Positions 45,522 through 56,033 of a stretch of DNA of 64,000 nt are shown here, piece after piece. The stretch covers positions 3,382,452 to 3,446,451 of the forward strand of contig NZ_JHEG04000001.1 of the NCBI RefSeq assembly GCF_000760695.4, read 5' to 3'. Position 1 is the stretch's first letter; each line of letters opens with the position of its first letter. A program made the position numbers and the translations under genes. The notes under the pieces are model-generated. The model made no database searches, was not told the DNA's origin, and saw nothing but the letters and a program-made list of their open reading frames with translations. Origin of the DNA: Tolypothrix bouteillei VB521301 (GTDB lineage: Bacteria; Cyanobacteriota; Cyanobacteriia; Cyanobacteriales; Nostocaceae).

Positions 45522-47077
45522 AAGGGGATCGATCGGCGAATGATCTCTTTTAATTGTGCCTCTAGTGGTTGGATTGTGTCCAAAATCTTTACAAGAGGTT
45601 TCTCTTTTTCAGTAAAAGGCTCGGTCTGTTGCAGTTGTGATTCTAACAGATCGACAGTTGCATCGGTAATATCACCTGTACGTTCTGAAAGCCGCTTTTG
45701 CAAAACCTCCTTTGATGCGGTACATTGAACAATTTGTATCGGAATTTGATGCATTTGGGCGAGGGAGATCGCGTCCTCTCGTAACTGCTGTCGGTCGTAC
45801 TTAGCGTCTAATATCACCGTATAACCTTGTTTTGCCAGCAAAATTCCCAATTCTAACAGCCGCGTGTAAGTTTTCTGAGTCATTTCGGCTGTATAAATCT
45901 CATCTCCACCCCGTTCAAACAATGGAATACCAGCTAAATGCTTTCGTACCGCATCCGAACGAACGTGAATTGCACCCAGGTGACGAGCTAAATACCTTGC
46001 GGTAGTGGATTTACCAGAACCCGATACGCCTGACATGAGAATCAGTTGTCCTTGACGGGGTTTTGTATACTCACTTGCCAGTTTATAGTAAGTGGCTGCT
46101 GTTTTTGTCGCCTCCTCCTTAACGGAAGCAGGGACGCTCGGATCGTCTAACAAAAAGGAAGTCACCTTAGCGCGGACATAAGATTGACGGCTTAAGTATA
46201 TAGGCAAAACTTGCAAGCCTTCCCAATCTCCTGTCACCTCAAGATAAGTATTGAGATACGCATTACTCAAATCCAAACGTTGCTGAGCATCTAAATCCAT
46301 TACGCCATAAGCAACGTCGTACATCACATCGACAAAGCGAAAGGGTTCGTTAAACTCAATGCAGTCAAACAACCACAATTTATTTTGCCACAAACAAATA
46401 TTACCTAAGTGCAAGTCCCCGTGACATTCGCGAATGCGATCGCTTTTAATTCTATTCTTAAAAACTTCGCCATATTCTGAGAAAAAAGTATCTGTAGACC
46501 TCTTTGTTTCCTCAAACTGTTCCCGTGTTTGAGGACCACCGATATATTTCTCACTTTGCTGGTAATTCTCATCAAATGCCACACGAACTTGCTCGACTTC
46601 ACCAAAGGAGCGAATATAATCATTGGTTACGGTTTTATTGGCGTGATACGCAGCTACAACCCGTCCCAACTCTTCCACAAGTTCCTCATTTAACTGACCC
46701 TGTTTAAACAGCTTGCTCAGCAAAGCATCCTCAGGGAACTGCAGCATTTTCAAAACGTATTCCACAGGTTCTCCCGTATCACCCAAACGGTATTTCCCAT
46801 CTACCAAAGCAATGGGAAACACCTCCAAATATAATTCTGCAGCCCCTCTTTGATTCAGACGCAACTCTTCATAAGAAAAATGTCGCCGATTCTCCAAAGT
46901 TGAAAAATCTAAAAAACCATAATTGACTGGTTTCTTTACCTTATAAGCGTATTTACCTGTTAACAATACGTAAGAAATATGGGTTTGAATCAATTGAATA
47001 GGTTCGCTCACCTCATGGGGATAAAACCCAGGCTCCAACATCTGTTGAATTAAAGGGGGAATAGAAACCTCTGCCAT
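45503..47077 (-). CDS. Bifunctional APH-like kinase / P-loop AAA_33 kinase fusion
   Basis: A 524-residue cytosolic protein. The first 330 residues are an aminoglycoside-phosphotransferase-like kinase with the catalytic loop CHGDLHLGNI and the metal site LFDCIEFNEP. The C-terminal 180 residues are a P-loop kinase of the zeta-toxin/AAA_33 type with Walker A GVSGSGKST and the RSDAVRKHL helix. This fusion is widespread in bacteria; the substrate is unknown, and antibiotic resistance should not be assumed. It overlaps the downstream membrane protein gene. Confidence 0.9.
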   Translation of the reverse strand: MAEVSIPPLIQQMLEPGFYPHEVSEPIQLIQTHISYVLLTGKYAYKVKKPVNYGFLDFSTLENRRHFSYEELRLNQRGAAELYLEVFPIALVDGKYRLGDTGEPVEYVLKMLQFPEDALLSKLFKQGQLNEELVEELGRVVAAYHANKTVTNDYIRSFGEVEQVRVAFDENYQQSEKYIGGPQTREQFEETKRSTDTFFSEYGEVFKNRIKSDRIRECHGDLHLGNICLWQNKLWLFDCIEFNEPFRFVDVMYDVAYGVMDLDAQQRLDLSNAYLNTYLEVTGDWEGLQVLPIYLSRQSYVRAKVTSFLLDDPSVPASVKEEATKTAATYYKLASEYTKPRQGQLILMSGVSGSGKSTTARYLARHLGAIHVRSDAVRKHLAGIPLFERGGDEIYTAEMTQKTYTRLLELGILLAKQGYTVILDAKYDRQQLREDAISLAQMHQIPIQIVQCTASKEVLQKRLSERTGDITDATVDLLESQLQQTEPFTEKEKPLVKILDTIQPLEAQLKEIIRRSIPLWHHQS

Positions 47078-47192
47078 CTCTTCTCTGGTGCGCCCTTAGC
47101 GCCTAGTAAGGTTTAGTACCAAAAAACCAGAGGTTTTACCCCTGGTTTCCACGGATACTATAGCAAACTTTAACTCACCAGGTCTCTTAACC

Positions 47193-47777
47193 CTAGGATT
47201 CTGTTTCCGATTCAGAACTTCTCTGGGGAGGCAAAATGGTTAAAACAGATTGACCTGGCTCACCCATATACTTTGCACCCCCAGGTAAAGGAATTTGGTC
47301 TACCTGCAAACTATCACCAACTTCCAAGTTAGAAATATCAATATCAATTGCTTCAGGAATACTCTCTGGAGAGCAACGCAGTGCCAAATTAGTGATGTGT
47401 ACGTCTAATACGCCACCATCTCTCTTTACCCCAACGGGTTCTCCTACAAGGTGCAAGCGGACTTCTATATCAGTATCGCCGTGACCTGCAACAGCAAAAA
47501 AGCTCAGATGATAAAGCGTACCTTTGGCTGGATGAGATTGAACTTCCCGCAGCAAAGTTTTCCCACGCCAAGGAATATCGGTAACGTTTAGGTCAACTAT
47601 GGAGTTGTTAATAGAAGCCTTATTGAGAAGGCGTTCGGCAACTTTAGCGTCAAGAACAAGTGCGACTGACTCAGTCCCTTGATGACCGTACAAGTTGGCT
47701 GGTATTTTACCAGAACGGCGCAAAGCATTGGGTTTGCTTCCATCTGGTCTCTTTTGACATTCAATTGTAAGTTCCAT
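47193..47777 (-). CDS. rplY: 50S ribosomal protein L25 / general stress protein Ctc
   Basis: A 194-residue protein of the long (TL5/CTC) type that binds 5S rRNA. The N-terminal L25 domain contains [23 protein letters not shown], and the C-terminal domain contains [20 protein letters not shown] and ILPPQ at the end. Its leader just upstream of ATG 47777 is made of heptamer repeats, with no Shine-Dalgarno sequence visible. purA lies upstream on the same strand. Confidence 0.95.
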   Translation of the reverse strand: MELTIECQKRPDGSKPNALRRSGKIPANLYGHQGTESVALVLDAKVAERLLNKASINNSIVDLNVTDIPWRGKTLLREVQSHPAKGTLYHLSFFAVAGHGDTDIEVRLHLVGEPVGVKRDGGVLDVHITNLALRCSPESIPEAIDIDISNLEVGDSLQVDQIPLPGGAKYMGEPGQSVLTILPPQRSSESETES

Positions 47778-47783
47778 AAAAAT

Positions 47784-47841
47784 TGCTAATTGCTAATGGC
47801 TAATGGCTAATTGCTAATTGCTAATTGCTAATGGCTAATTG
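47784..47841. repeat. CTAATTG/CTAATGG heptamer array in the rplY leader
   Basis: Eight to nine units of the forms GCTAATT and GCTAATGG fill the gap between purA and rplY, beginning 6 bp upstream of the rplY start codon. The leader RNA of rplY would therefore consist of repeat sequence. Confidence 0.75.
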
Positions 47842-47868
47842 TTATTAATCATTAGCTCTACTAACAAA

Positions 47869-49221
<1,353 letters not shown>

Positions 49222-49420
49222 TTAGAGAGCTAAAGTTTCCACAAATAACTATTATTACCAGATTCTTTTAATTCTGTCAACTAAATAAACAGTAACCGGG
49301 CATTGCTCAATTTGTATTAGGGTATAATAAATTACATTTCATCCTTTATACTTCATACTTCATCCTTGAGTTTATTTGTTACTGTTAATAATAATTAAAA
49401 TTTTTAGGGAAAAGACTACC

Positions 49421-50455
49421 ATGGCTCTATATGCTGAGTTACACAGGCATTTGGGCGGTTCGGTTGTACCGCGTGTATTGTGGCGCTACTTTGAGCGTCA
49501 TTCCTCAGAGTTAATTTCTCGCTTTTCTCATTACTCTGAGTTTGAAGAATTTTACACTCGCCCTCGCAATACTCTAGATGAATATCTAGAGTTGCACACT
49601 CTTGTAGAAAGCGTACAAACAGTAGAAACTTTACCTTACTTTATTTATCGTCTGCTTCGAGGCGCGTATATCTTTGAAAATCTTGCTTATCTAGAACTGC
49701 GTTATACGCCTTATTTGAGAACGCCAGAGCATCTGAGCCAAGCTGAAAGAATTGACAAGATGGCAGAAATCGTGGAAGTTGTGGGCAAAGCCAGCCAACT
49801 TTCAGAATATCCCATTATTAACAGCCAAATTCTTTGCATGCACTCGCGCTTGCCTTTTGAAGTCAACAAAGCAATTGTCGAGCTAGCAGCACAAAATCCA
49901 CAATACGTCTGTGGTATAGATGTGGCTGGGGGAGACAGTCACTATGCCGAGCGTTTGGATGAATGGGTGAGGCTTTATGAGTATGCGCGATCGCTAAATC
50001 TCAATACCACAGGTCACCTTTACGAAACCACAGCTGGTTGTTATCCCCAACTTTTGCCTTATTTAATGCGGATCGGTCATGGAATTCAAATTCCTTTGCT
50101 CTATCCAGAATTACTTAAAGATGTCGCAAGGCGAGGTCAGTGTTTGGAAATTTGTCCCACAACTTACGTAAAAACAGGGACTTTACAAGATATACGCGAA
50201 CTCAAGCGGGTGTTTGACCTTTGTTTTGAGGCGGGGGTAGACATTGCGATTTGTACTGACAATGCTGGATTGCACAACGTGCGCCTACCTTTTGAGTATG
50301 AAAATCTGTTAACTTACGACATCATCAATTTTAAACAGCTGCAAGCTTGTCAGGATGCTGCTTTCCGCCATGCTTTTGCTTGGCCTCACAGACAGCGTCC
50401 GGTATCTCTACTTAATGGGTTGCTGAATCATCAAGAGTTAGTAGTTAGTAGTTAG
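49421..50455 (+). CDS. Adenosine deaminase-like metal-dependent hydrolase
   Basis: A 344-residue TIM-barrel enzyme. Zinc and catalytic motifs of the adenosine/AMP deaminase family are seen in order: ELHRHLGGS (His-x-His), GHLYETTAG (equivalent of HAGE), RIGHGIQIP, EICPTTYVKTG and CTDNAGL. In classical adenosine deaminase the last motif is TDD or SDD; here the second Asp is Asn, so the true substrate may differ. The frame extends upstream to 49376, but ATG 49421 (MALYAELHRHLGG) is the family start. The last codons (LVVSS-stop) are encoded by a heptamer repeat. It is divergent from purA and could salvage purines. Confidence 0.88.
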   Translation: MALYAELHRHLGGSVVPRVLWRYFERHSSELISRFSHYSEFEEFYTRPRNTLDEYLELHTLVESVQTVETLPYFIYRLLRGAYIFENLAYLELRYTPYLRTPEHLSQAERIDKMAEIVEVVGKASQLSEYPIINSQILCMHSRLPFEVNKAIVELAAQNPQYVCGIDVAGGDSHYAERLDEWVRLYEYARSLNLNTTGHLYETTAGCYPQLLPYLMRIGHGIQIPLLYPELLKDVARRGQCLEICPTTYVKTGTLQDIRELKRVFDLCFEAGVDIAICTDNAGLHNVRLPFEYENLLTYDIINFKQLQACQDAAFRHAFAWPHRQRPVSLLNGLLNHQELVVSS

Positions 50456-50479
50456 TGGAAATTCCCACTAACCACTAAC
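50444..50479. terminator. Repeat-derived hairpin between convergent genes
   Basis: GTTAGTAGTTAGTGG and CCACTAACCACTAAC form a 15-bp stem with one mismatch and a 6-nt loop. The left arm includes the stop codon of the deaminase-like gene. It probably ends transcription from both sides. Confidence 0.65.
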
Positions 50480-50490
50480 CACTCACTTAA

Positions 50491-50841
50491 TTAAACCCCT
50501 TCTACAGCACCACCTGCAGCTTGCCAAGCTGCTAGACCGCCAGTGAGTGTAGAGACATGAGCAAATCCTGCTTCTCGTAGCGTTTGTGCTGCATTAGCAG
50601 ATTGCTCATCACTTTCCCCATAAATATAGATGTCTCGGCTTTTAACTAGGGAAGAAGCTCTTTTTGTCAGGTCATTTAAAGGGATGGGGATCGCGCCACT
50701 GATGTGACCCTGATTGAAGGTTCGGCGATCGCGCACATCAACAATAGTAAAACCTGGCTGACCCCATTCAAGACGAGATTTGAGGTCATGAGCATCCGAG
50801 TGGGACGCAAAAGCACCTAACAGAGTGTTTTCCATAAGCAT
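50491..50841 (-). CDS. Rhodanese-like protein lacking the catalytic cysteine
   Basis: A 116-residue single rhodanese domain: FTIVDVRDRRTFNQGHISGAI, IPLNDL and GGLAAWQAAGG are typical. The active-site loop, usually Y-C-x-S-G-x-R-S, reads YGESDEQS here, so Gly75 replaces the Cys that carries the persulfide. It is therefore unlikely to be a sulfurtransferase and may be a binding or regulatory domain. No signal peptide is seen. It is convergent with the deaminase-like gene, and a 281-bp gap separates it from mutL. Confidence 0.88.
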   Translation of the reverse strand: MLMENTLLGAFASHSDAHDLKSRLEWGQPGFTIVDVRDRRTFNQGHISGAIPIPLNDLTKRASSLVKSRDIYIYGESDEQSANAAQTLREAGFAHVSTLTGGLAAWQAAGGAVEGV

Positions 50842-51122
50842 TTCTCTGATACTGCATCGCAGTGACTGCTTTGCTCTTTTGAGCCAGCCACTGTCTTATC
50901 AATTTGAAATCTATCAAAAATCTGATTTTTATCGACTTTTTTTTACAATTTATACACATTTATTTTTAAGTTTAAATAAATTAATTTAATTATCTTAAAG
51001 ATTTTTAGAAAACTGTAAAAATCCACTCAATGACTGGGGATTTTTTCGCTACCGTCACGAGGGTAAATAGCCAATATGTAAATTCATTAAAGATGTGCGC
51101 TTCTATTTTATACTGATACATT

Positions 51123-52802
51123 ATGCTATGTATTCAAGCTTTACCAACAGAAGTAGTACATCTAATTACAGCCGGGGAAGTTATAGACTCCTTCGCTTCT
51201 GTCGTGCGGGAATTAGTAGAAAATTCCTTAGATGCAGGTGCGACGAGAATTGCAGTTTCTTTATGGCCCCAACAATGGCGTATCCGCGTTGTTGATAATG
51301 GATGCGGGATGTCTTTAGATGACTTACAACGTGCAGCGACTGCCCACAGCACCAGTAAAATTCGACAATGTGCTGACTTGTGGAAAATCACAAGCTTGGG
51401 TTTTCGTGGAGAAGCACTCCACAGTTTGACAACACTGGCAGATTTAGAAATATTAAGCCGTCCTCGTTGTGGGGATGGAGGGTGGCGAATTATTTATGGT
51501 TATGGAGGAGAAGCACGACATATAGAGGAAGCCGCGATCGCTCCAGGTACTATCGTCACAGTTTCCAATCTCTTTGAAAATTGGTCATCCCGTCGAGAGG
51601 GATTGCCATCCCTTGCACAACAAATGAAAGCAGTGCAAGCAACGCTTCAACAAATGGCGCTGTGTCATCCTCACGTTACTTGGCAAGTGTGTCAAAATGA
51701 CCGGGAATGGTTTTCCATTTATCCCTCATCAGCAGTTGCTCAACTGTTGCCCCAAATCGTACATCAAATTAAAGAATCCGATCTCCACGAATTAAAACTA
51801 GAAGTTCCAAACCCAGAGCAAACCTCACTTCCCACCCCCGATTCCCTGCTTTCATTAGTTATAGGATTACCAGACAGGTGTCACCGTCGCCGCCCGGATT
51901 GGGTAAAAGTGGCAATTAACAAACGGATGGTAAAATCACCGGAGTTAGAGCAAACGATTTTGACAGGATTTCACAGGACATTACCACGCGATCGCTATCC
52001 TGTTTGTTTTTTACACTTATTTATTCCCCCCGAACAAGTCAACTGGAACCGCAATCCAGCAAAATCGGAAATTTATCTCAACCACCTCAATCATTGGCAA
52101 GAGCAAATTTCCCTCGCCATAGAAAAATCACTCCGCCTCAACTCAACATCTATTCGAGAATCCGCCCACACAACACGCGTCAGTCAATTACTGAAAGCAG
52201 CAGAAGAAAAAGCCGCCTATAACCTCAATTCATCCAACCCCGCAGAACAACCTTCTACTCCCCACAATATAAAAGCCGTTGCTCAAGTTAACAACACTTA
52301 TATCGTCGCAGAACATCCCGGTGGAGTGTGGTTGGTAGAACAGCACATTGCTCACGAACGCATTTTATACGAGCAACTTTGCGATAACTGGCAAATTGTT
52401 CCCGTTGAACCAGCTATTATCCTCTATCAACTTTCTCCAGCCCAAATAGCGCAATTAGAACACATTGGTTTGGACATAGAAACATTTGGGGAACAGCTTT
52501 GGGCAATTCGCAGCGTTCCCGCACTCTTAAAACAGCGAGATGACTGTGCTGAAGCCATTTTAGAACTCAGTTTGGGCGGTGATTTACAGACAGCGCAGGT
52601 TGCTGTTGCTTGTCGCAGCGCTATTCGTAACGGCACATCCCTGACTCAACCGGAAATGCAAGCAATACTAGAGCAATGGCAGCGCACGCGCAATCCGCGC
52701 ACCTGTCCTCACGGACGCCCAATTTGCCTATCTTTAGAAGAGCCAGCTTTAGCCCGTTTCTTCCGCCGTAATTGGGTGATTGGCAAAAGTCACGGGATTT
52801 GA
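51123..52802 (+). CDS. mutL: DNA mismatch repair protein MutL
   Basis: A 559-residue ATPase that couples MutS mismatch recognition to strand processing. The GHKL ATP site is complete (ELVENSLDAGAT, VDNGCGM, AHSTSKI, GFRGEALHSL). The C-terminal domain has CPHGRP and the ACR-like motif VACRSAIRNG. The endonuclease motif, usually DQHAxxExxxxE, reads EQHIAHERILYE (Glu406 in place of Asp). The start at ATG 51123 (MLCIQALPTEVVHLI) places the usual IAAGEV motif, here ITAGEV, at residue 15. It is on the plus strand next to the convergent dynamin operon. Confidence 0.95.
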   Translation: MLCIQALPTEVVHLITAGEVIDSFASVVRELVENSLDAGATRIAVSLWPQQWRIRVVDNGCGMSLDDLQRAATAHSTSKIRQCADLWKITSLGFRGEALHSLTTLADLEILSRPRCGDGGWRIIYGYGGEARHIEEAAIAPGTIVTVSNLFENWSSRREGLPSLAQQMKAVQATLQQMALCHPHVTWQVCQNDREWFSIYPSSAVAQLLPQIVHQIKESDLHELKLEVPNPEQTSLPTPDSLLSLVIGLPDRCHRRRPDWVKVAINKRMVKSPELEQTILTGFHRTLPRDRYPVCFLHLFIPPEQVNWNRNPAKSEIYLNHLNHWQEQISLAIEKSLRLNSTSIRESAHTTRVSQLLKAAEEKAAYNLNSSNPAEQPSTPHNIKAVAQVNNTYIVAEHPGGVWLVEQHIAHERILYEQLCDNWQIVPVEPAIILYQLSPAQIAQLEHIGLDIETFGEQLWAIRSVPALLKQRDDCAEAILELSLGGDLQTAQVAVACRSAIRNGTSLTQPEMQAILEQWQRTRNPRTCPHGRPICLSLEEPALARFFRRNWVIGKSHGI

Positions 52803-52855
52803 ACAAGCATTTTTAGCAAGTTTCTTTTTCATATTGCTCCTACAACTTGCGAAGA

Positions 52856-55168
52856 CTACACTTCAACAAGTACGGAATTTAATTGCACTTCTTGTATCCG
52901 AGTCTTTTTTAGTGCAGTAGATAATTGTCGCAAACGTTCGCTAACTTCTAAGTGGGACTCTTGCGATCGTAATTCTGGCGGTATTTCTGCTAACAGAAGT
53001 GGATTTCCTTGTAACCACTCATTAAGCGCAATCCCCATCCATGTACCTTGCTTTTCTCTAAAAGTATCAATCAAGCCCTTAAGTTCTTGAATACAGTATT
53101 GTTCAAAACCTGCTGCTTCAAAAATAGCAGCACGTAAGTATTCTTCAAATGCATTAATATCGGTTTCAACTTCAAAGATTACATCATCTTGGGGTAATTG
53201 AATTTCACTAGCAACATTAACAATAGTTGTTCCTACTCCTGTTACTCCTAAAACTTGTTGTCTTATCGTCCTATTGCAAAGCAATTGATGCCCATATTTT
53301 GCGTATCTTTTGAGAACTTGAAAAGCCAGTTCTTCACCCGTGTAATAGTTATCTACTATTTCAATGTCAACTCCAAGGCTCTTAGCAATTTTATCGCGTG
53401 CATCGCTGTTAAGCGGAGCACGAATTAATACTTCGGCAACAGGACGGGCAAAGCGTAAGAATAGAACACTTAAACTATTTTCCAGCTTAGATAAGAAGTA
53501 TTCTTCTGATTGTGCAATTAATCTTTCTTTTACTTGTTTGCTACCCCACAATAAGTTTGTCATGTATTCGACTAATGTTAATGCCTCATCTTTCAATTCC
53601 AGAGCGAGTTGTCGAGCTATGGAAGATAAAAGTTTACTAATATCGCCGTATAAATCTTCACGCCAAGCGAAATTAGCTTTCATGCGGTCAAATTGAGGGT
53701 ATGAGTTGGCAGCAAAAATAATATCTTTTTTTCTAAATGCTTCTTCTCTCAGCTTTTGGATTTCACTAGCAACAATTTCTAAATATCTATCTTTAAATTT
53801 AGCAAGACTGGTTGCGGAATTCGCAGTTAAATTATCTAGAGAATTATTGGTAACCGAAGAATCATAAAATTTTTGCAGTTCGGCTTTCTTCTGTTCCCAT
53901 TTATTATTCCACCATTCGCTAAATAAAATTCGTTTCCGATCTTCTTCAAATCGTTTTGCTTCTTCAGGATTTTCCGAATAACGTTTACGAACTAAATTAT
54001 AAATTTCTTCAGATGTATTTAAAATAGTTTTTATAGAAGCCTCGCATCTCTTTTTTAAGATAAGTACACGTTCTTTGTTAATATAATTAAATATTTTTTC
54101 TTTTATGATTGGAATTCCAGTCGCTTGTTTATTTAAAGCTTCCTCATCATTAATTCCAGTTAACCTTTGTAACTGGGCTTGGATATTACCTGCATCACCA
54201 ATCTCGAACTTTGTCTGTTCTCCAGCTAATCCATTCAAAAGTAGATATGCCCCAGCCGAACCGTATACAATACGTTCCTGTGGAAGTCTCGCACGTTTAA
54301 ACCAATCTTGAGACGCTTCTTCAATATGAGTTTTCAGGGCTTCTGCACTACCTAATGAGTCAATACGACTTAAAAATACAAAAAGTTTATCAGCAACGGT
54401 AATATTCTTGTCGCCAAGTTCTGTAAATTTGATAATTTCTAGTTCTTTCTCTCTCAAGCTAGTAAAACGCTGTACTAATATTACAGCATCGCAATCTGAC
54501 AGCATTGCCTTGGCTTCGTCCACGTGCTTTGCTAAACCTGAATCTAAACCAGGAACATCATAAAATACAATACCTTCAGCTTGAGCAAGTTTGTTAGTAT
54601 AAAGTCTTGCTTCTAAAACAGCATGAGCATACTTTTCATCAGCTACATATTTCTTGAGCGATTCCTTGATATCTTCTAGACGAGTAAATGGAAAAATACG
54701 ATTACCTTCTCTTCTTACTTGCTGTAAGGTAATTTCATTATTTCGTATAGTATTAATATCTTCTTGCGCGTTTACTTTCTGAAGTTCGTTTAAGAGATTA
54801 ATAAATTGTTCTTCAGTTTTTGCCTGTACTTCCAGCTTTTGCTCTGTGTCATTCTGAACCGAATAAATTTGCGTTGTTGTAAATGTACACCTTCCTCCCT
54901 TAGCTGGGAGTAAATCGCATTCTAACCAAGCATTGATAAAAGTACTTTTTCCCGCTTTCTCTAAACCGACAACTGCAATGCGAAACTCTCGCTTTCTCAG
55001 TCTCTCAAGTTGACGGCGTGCTGGTTCTGCTTCTTGCAATAGTATTTCTTTTAATTGCGAGGGAACCTCAGCTTGAGGTAAATTAGCTAAATTAATTGCG
55101 TATCGCTGTACGTTTAGGGCTTCAGTTAGACGAGCCTCGTAGTAGGAAGATGCTGTTTTCCAATCCAT
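52856..55168 (-). CDS. Dynamin-like GTPase (distal gene of a dynamin pair)
   Basis: A 770-residue protein. The GTPase domain has G1 GLEKAGKS (68-75), G2 Thr in CTFTTTQ (95-100), G3 DVPG (203-206) in FYDVPGLDSG, and G4 SRID (266-269) in place of TKxD. The remaining 450 residues are mostly helical (stalk) with a weak hydrophobic stretch near QVLGVTGVGTTIVNVAS. Bacterial dynamin-like proteins remodel or protect membranes, and some are linked to phage resistance or toxin secretion. It is 11 bp downstream of the 277-residue gene in an operon read right to left. Confidence 0.85.
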   Translation of the reverse strand: MDWKTASSYYEARLTEALNVQRYAINLANLPQAEVPSQLKEILLQEAEPARRQLERLRKREFRIAVVGLEKAGKSTFINAWLECDLLPAKGGRCTFTTTQIYSVQNDTEQKLEVQAKTEEQFINLLNELQKVNAQEDINTIRNNEITLQQVRREGNRIFPFTRLEDIKESLKKYVADEKYAHAVLEARLYTNKLAQAEGIVFYDVPGLDSGLAKHVDEAKAMLSDCDAVILVQRFTSLREKELEIIKFTELGDKNITVADKLFVFLSRIDSLGSAEALKTHIEEASQDWFKRARLPQERIVYGSAGAYLLLNGLAGEQTKFEIGDAGNIQAQLQRLTGINDEEALNKQATGIPIIKEKIFNYINKERVLILKKRCEASIKTILNTSEEIYNLVRKRYSENPEEAKRFEEDRKRILFSEWWNNKWEQKKAELQKFYDSSVTNNSLDNLTANSATSLAKFKDRYLEIVASEIQKLREEAFRKKDIIFAANSYPQFDRMKANFAWREDLYGDISKLLSSIARQLALELKDEALTLVEYMTNLLWGSKQVKERLIAQSEEYFLSKLENSLSVLFLRFARPVAEVLIRAPLNSDARDKIAKSLGVDIEIVDNYYTGEELAFQVLKRYAKYGHQLLCNRTIRQQVLGVTGVGTTIVNVASEIQLPQDDVIFEVETDINAFEEYLRAAIFEAAGFEQYCIQELKGLIDTFREKQGTWMGIALNEWLQGNPLLLAEIPPELRSQESHLEVSERLRQLSTALKKTRIQEVQLNSVLVEV

Positions 55169-55179
55169 TTATATAATCC

Positions 55180-56013
55180 TTATACACGGTTAAATTTTTC
55201 TAAACCAGACAGATTTTTTAAACAAGCCAACTGTTCGATAATATATAAAGTATGTTTTGGTAAATTTGATTTTAAATAGTATGGTATCTTCTGATCGATA
55301 AGATTTTTTCCATCATAAATCTTAATTCTCATATAAACTTCACGCTTACTATCAGAAGAAATAAAGTCCTCTGTTATTTCTAATTTTTTTTCATTGAGAT
55401 CGGCATTTTTAAGAGTAGTACATAAGAAATATGAAGCATTGTCTATAAGATTTATTAGTTCATCAGTAGTTAAGTTTGAACCATTTTTGAAATTGCCAGC
55501 TATAGATGCTGGAACAATAAGGCAGAGGTCAGCAGGAACGGGCTCGATAGGAATAACTTGCTGTTTTACTTTTTCAAATTTTTGTTTATATTTTGCTTGT
55601 GTATGTCTATTTTTACTAAGATACTGCTGACAATAAATTACTCCAACTAATGTACAAGCTGTCACAATAATCCAATTCATGCTTTCCTCATTATTATTAA
55701 TAGATTGATTAACTAGCTTGGAAAAACTTTCTATTAACCCTGAACAGGGTGTATTTCGTATCAGGAACTGTCTTTTAATGAAAACTACTTCTACTAAACT
55801 TTTAACAATTTTTTCATCTTCAATTTGATAAGCATTAGCCTTTATACCAAGAAATTCACAAATTAAGTGCGTTTTCTCTTGTATTTCTGATTTTTCCTCC
55901 TCAAGCAATATTTGAATTGTTTTATATAGAATACCTCTCTTTAATCCTTGTATTTGAGGACGTATGTTAAGAATAACGTCATCATATAAGCTGCTGAGAT
56001 TATCATCTTCCAC
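55180..56013 (-). CDS. One-helix membrane protein between two dynamin genes
   Basis: A 277-residue protein of unknown family. One hydrophobic segment (about 113-130, WIIVTACTLVGVIYC) splits a helical, acidic N-terminal domain (SEIQEKTHLICEFLGIKANA) from a mixed C-terminal domain (LTTDELINLIDNASYFLCTTL, then REVYMRIKIYDGKNLID). It could be a membrane adaptor or receptor for the two GTPases. It is 11 bp upstream of one dynamin gene and 20 bp downstream of the other, so all three are surely co-transcribed. Confidence 0.7.
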   Translation of the reverse strand: MEDDNLSSLYDDVILNIRPQIQGLKRGILYKTIQILLEEEKSEIQEKTHLICEFLGIKANAYQIEDEKIVKSLVEVVFIKRQFLIRNTPCSGLIESFSKLVNQSINNNEESMNWIIVTACTLVGVIYCQQYLSKNRHTQAKYKQKFEKVKQQVIPIEPVPADLCLIVPASIAGNFKNGSNLTTDELINLIDNASYFLCTTLKNADLNEKKLEITEDFISSDSKREVYMRIKIYDGKNLIDQKIPYYLKSNLPKHTLYIIEQLACLKNLSGLEKFNRV

Positions 56014-56033
56014 TATACTTTAAAGCTCCTTTT

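Noticed and set aside
45503..47077. Aminoglycoside resistance as function of the APH-like domain
   Set aside because: The fusion to a P-loop kinase is a widespread housekeeping-type architecture, and nothing in the context points to antibiotics.
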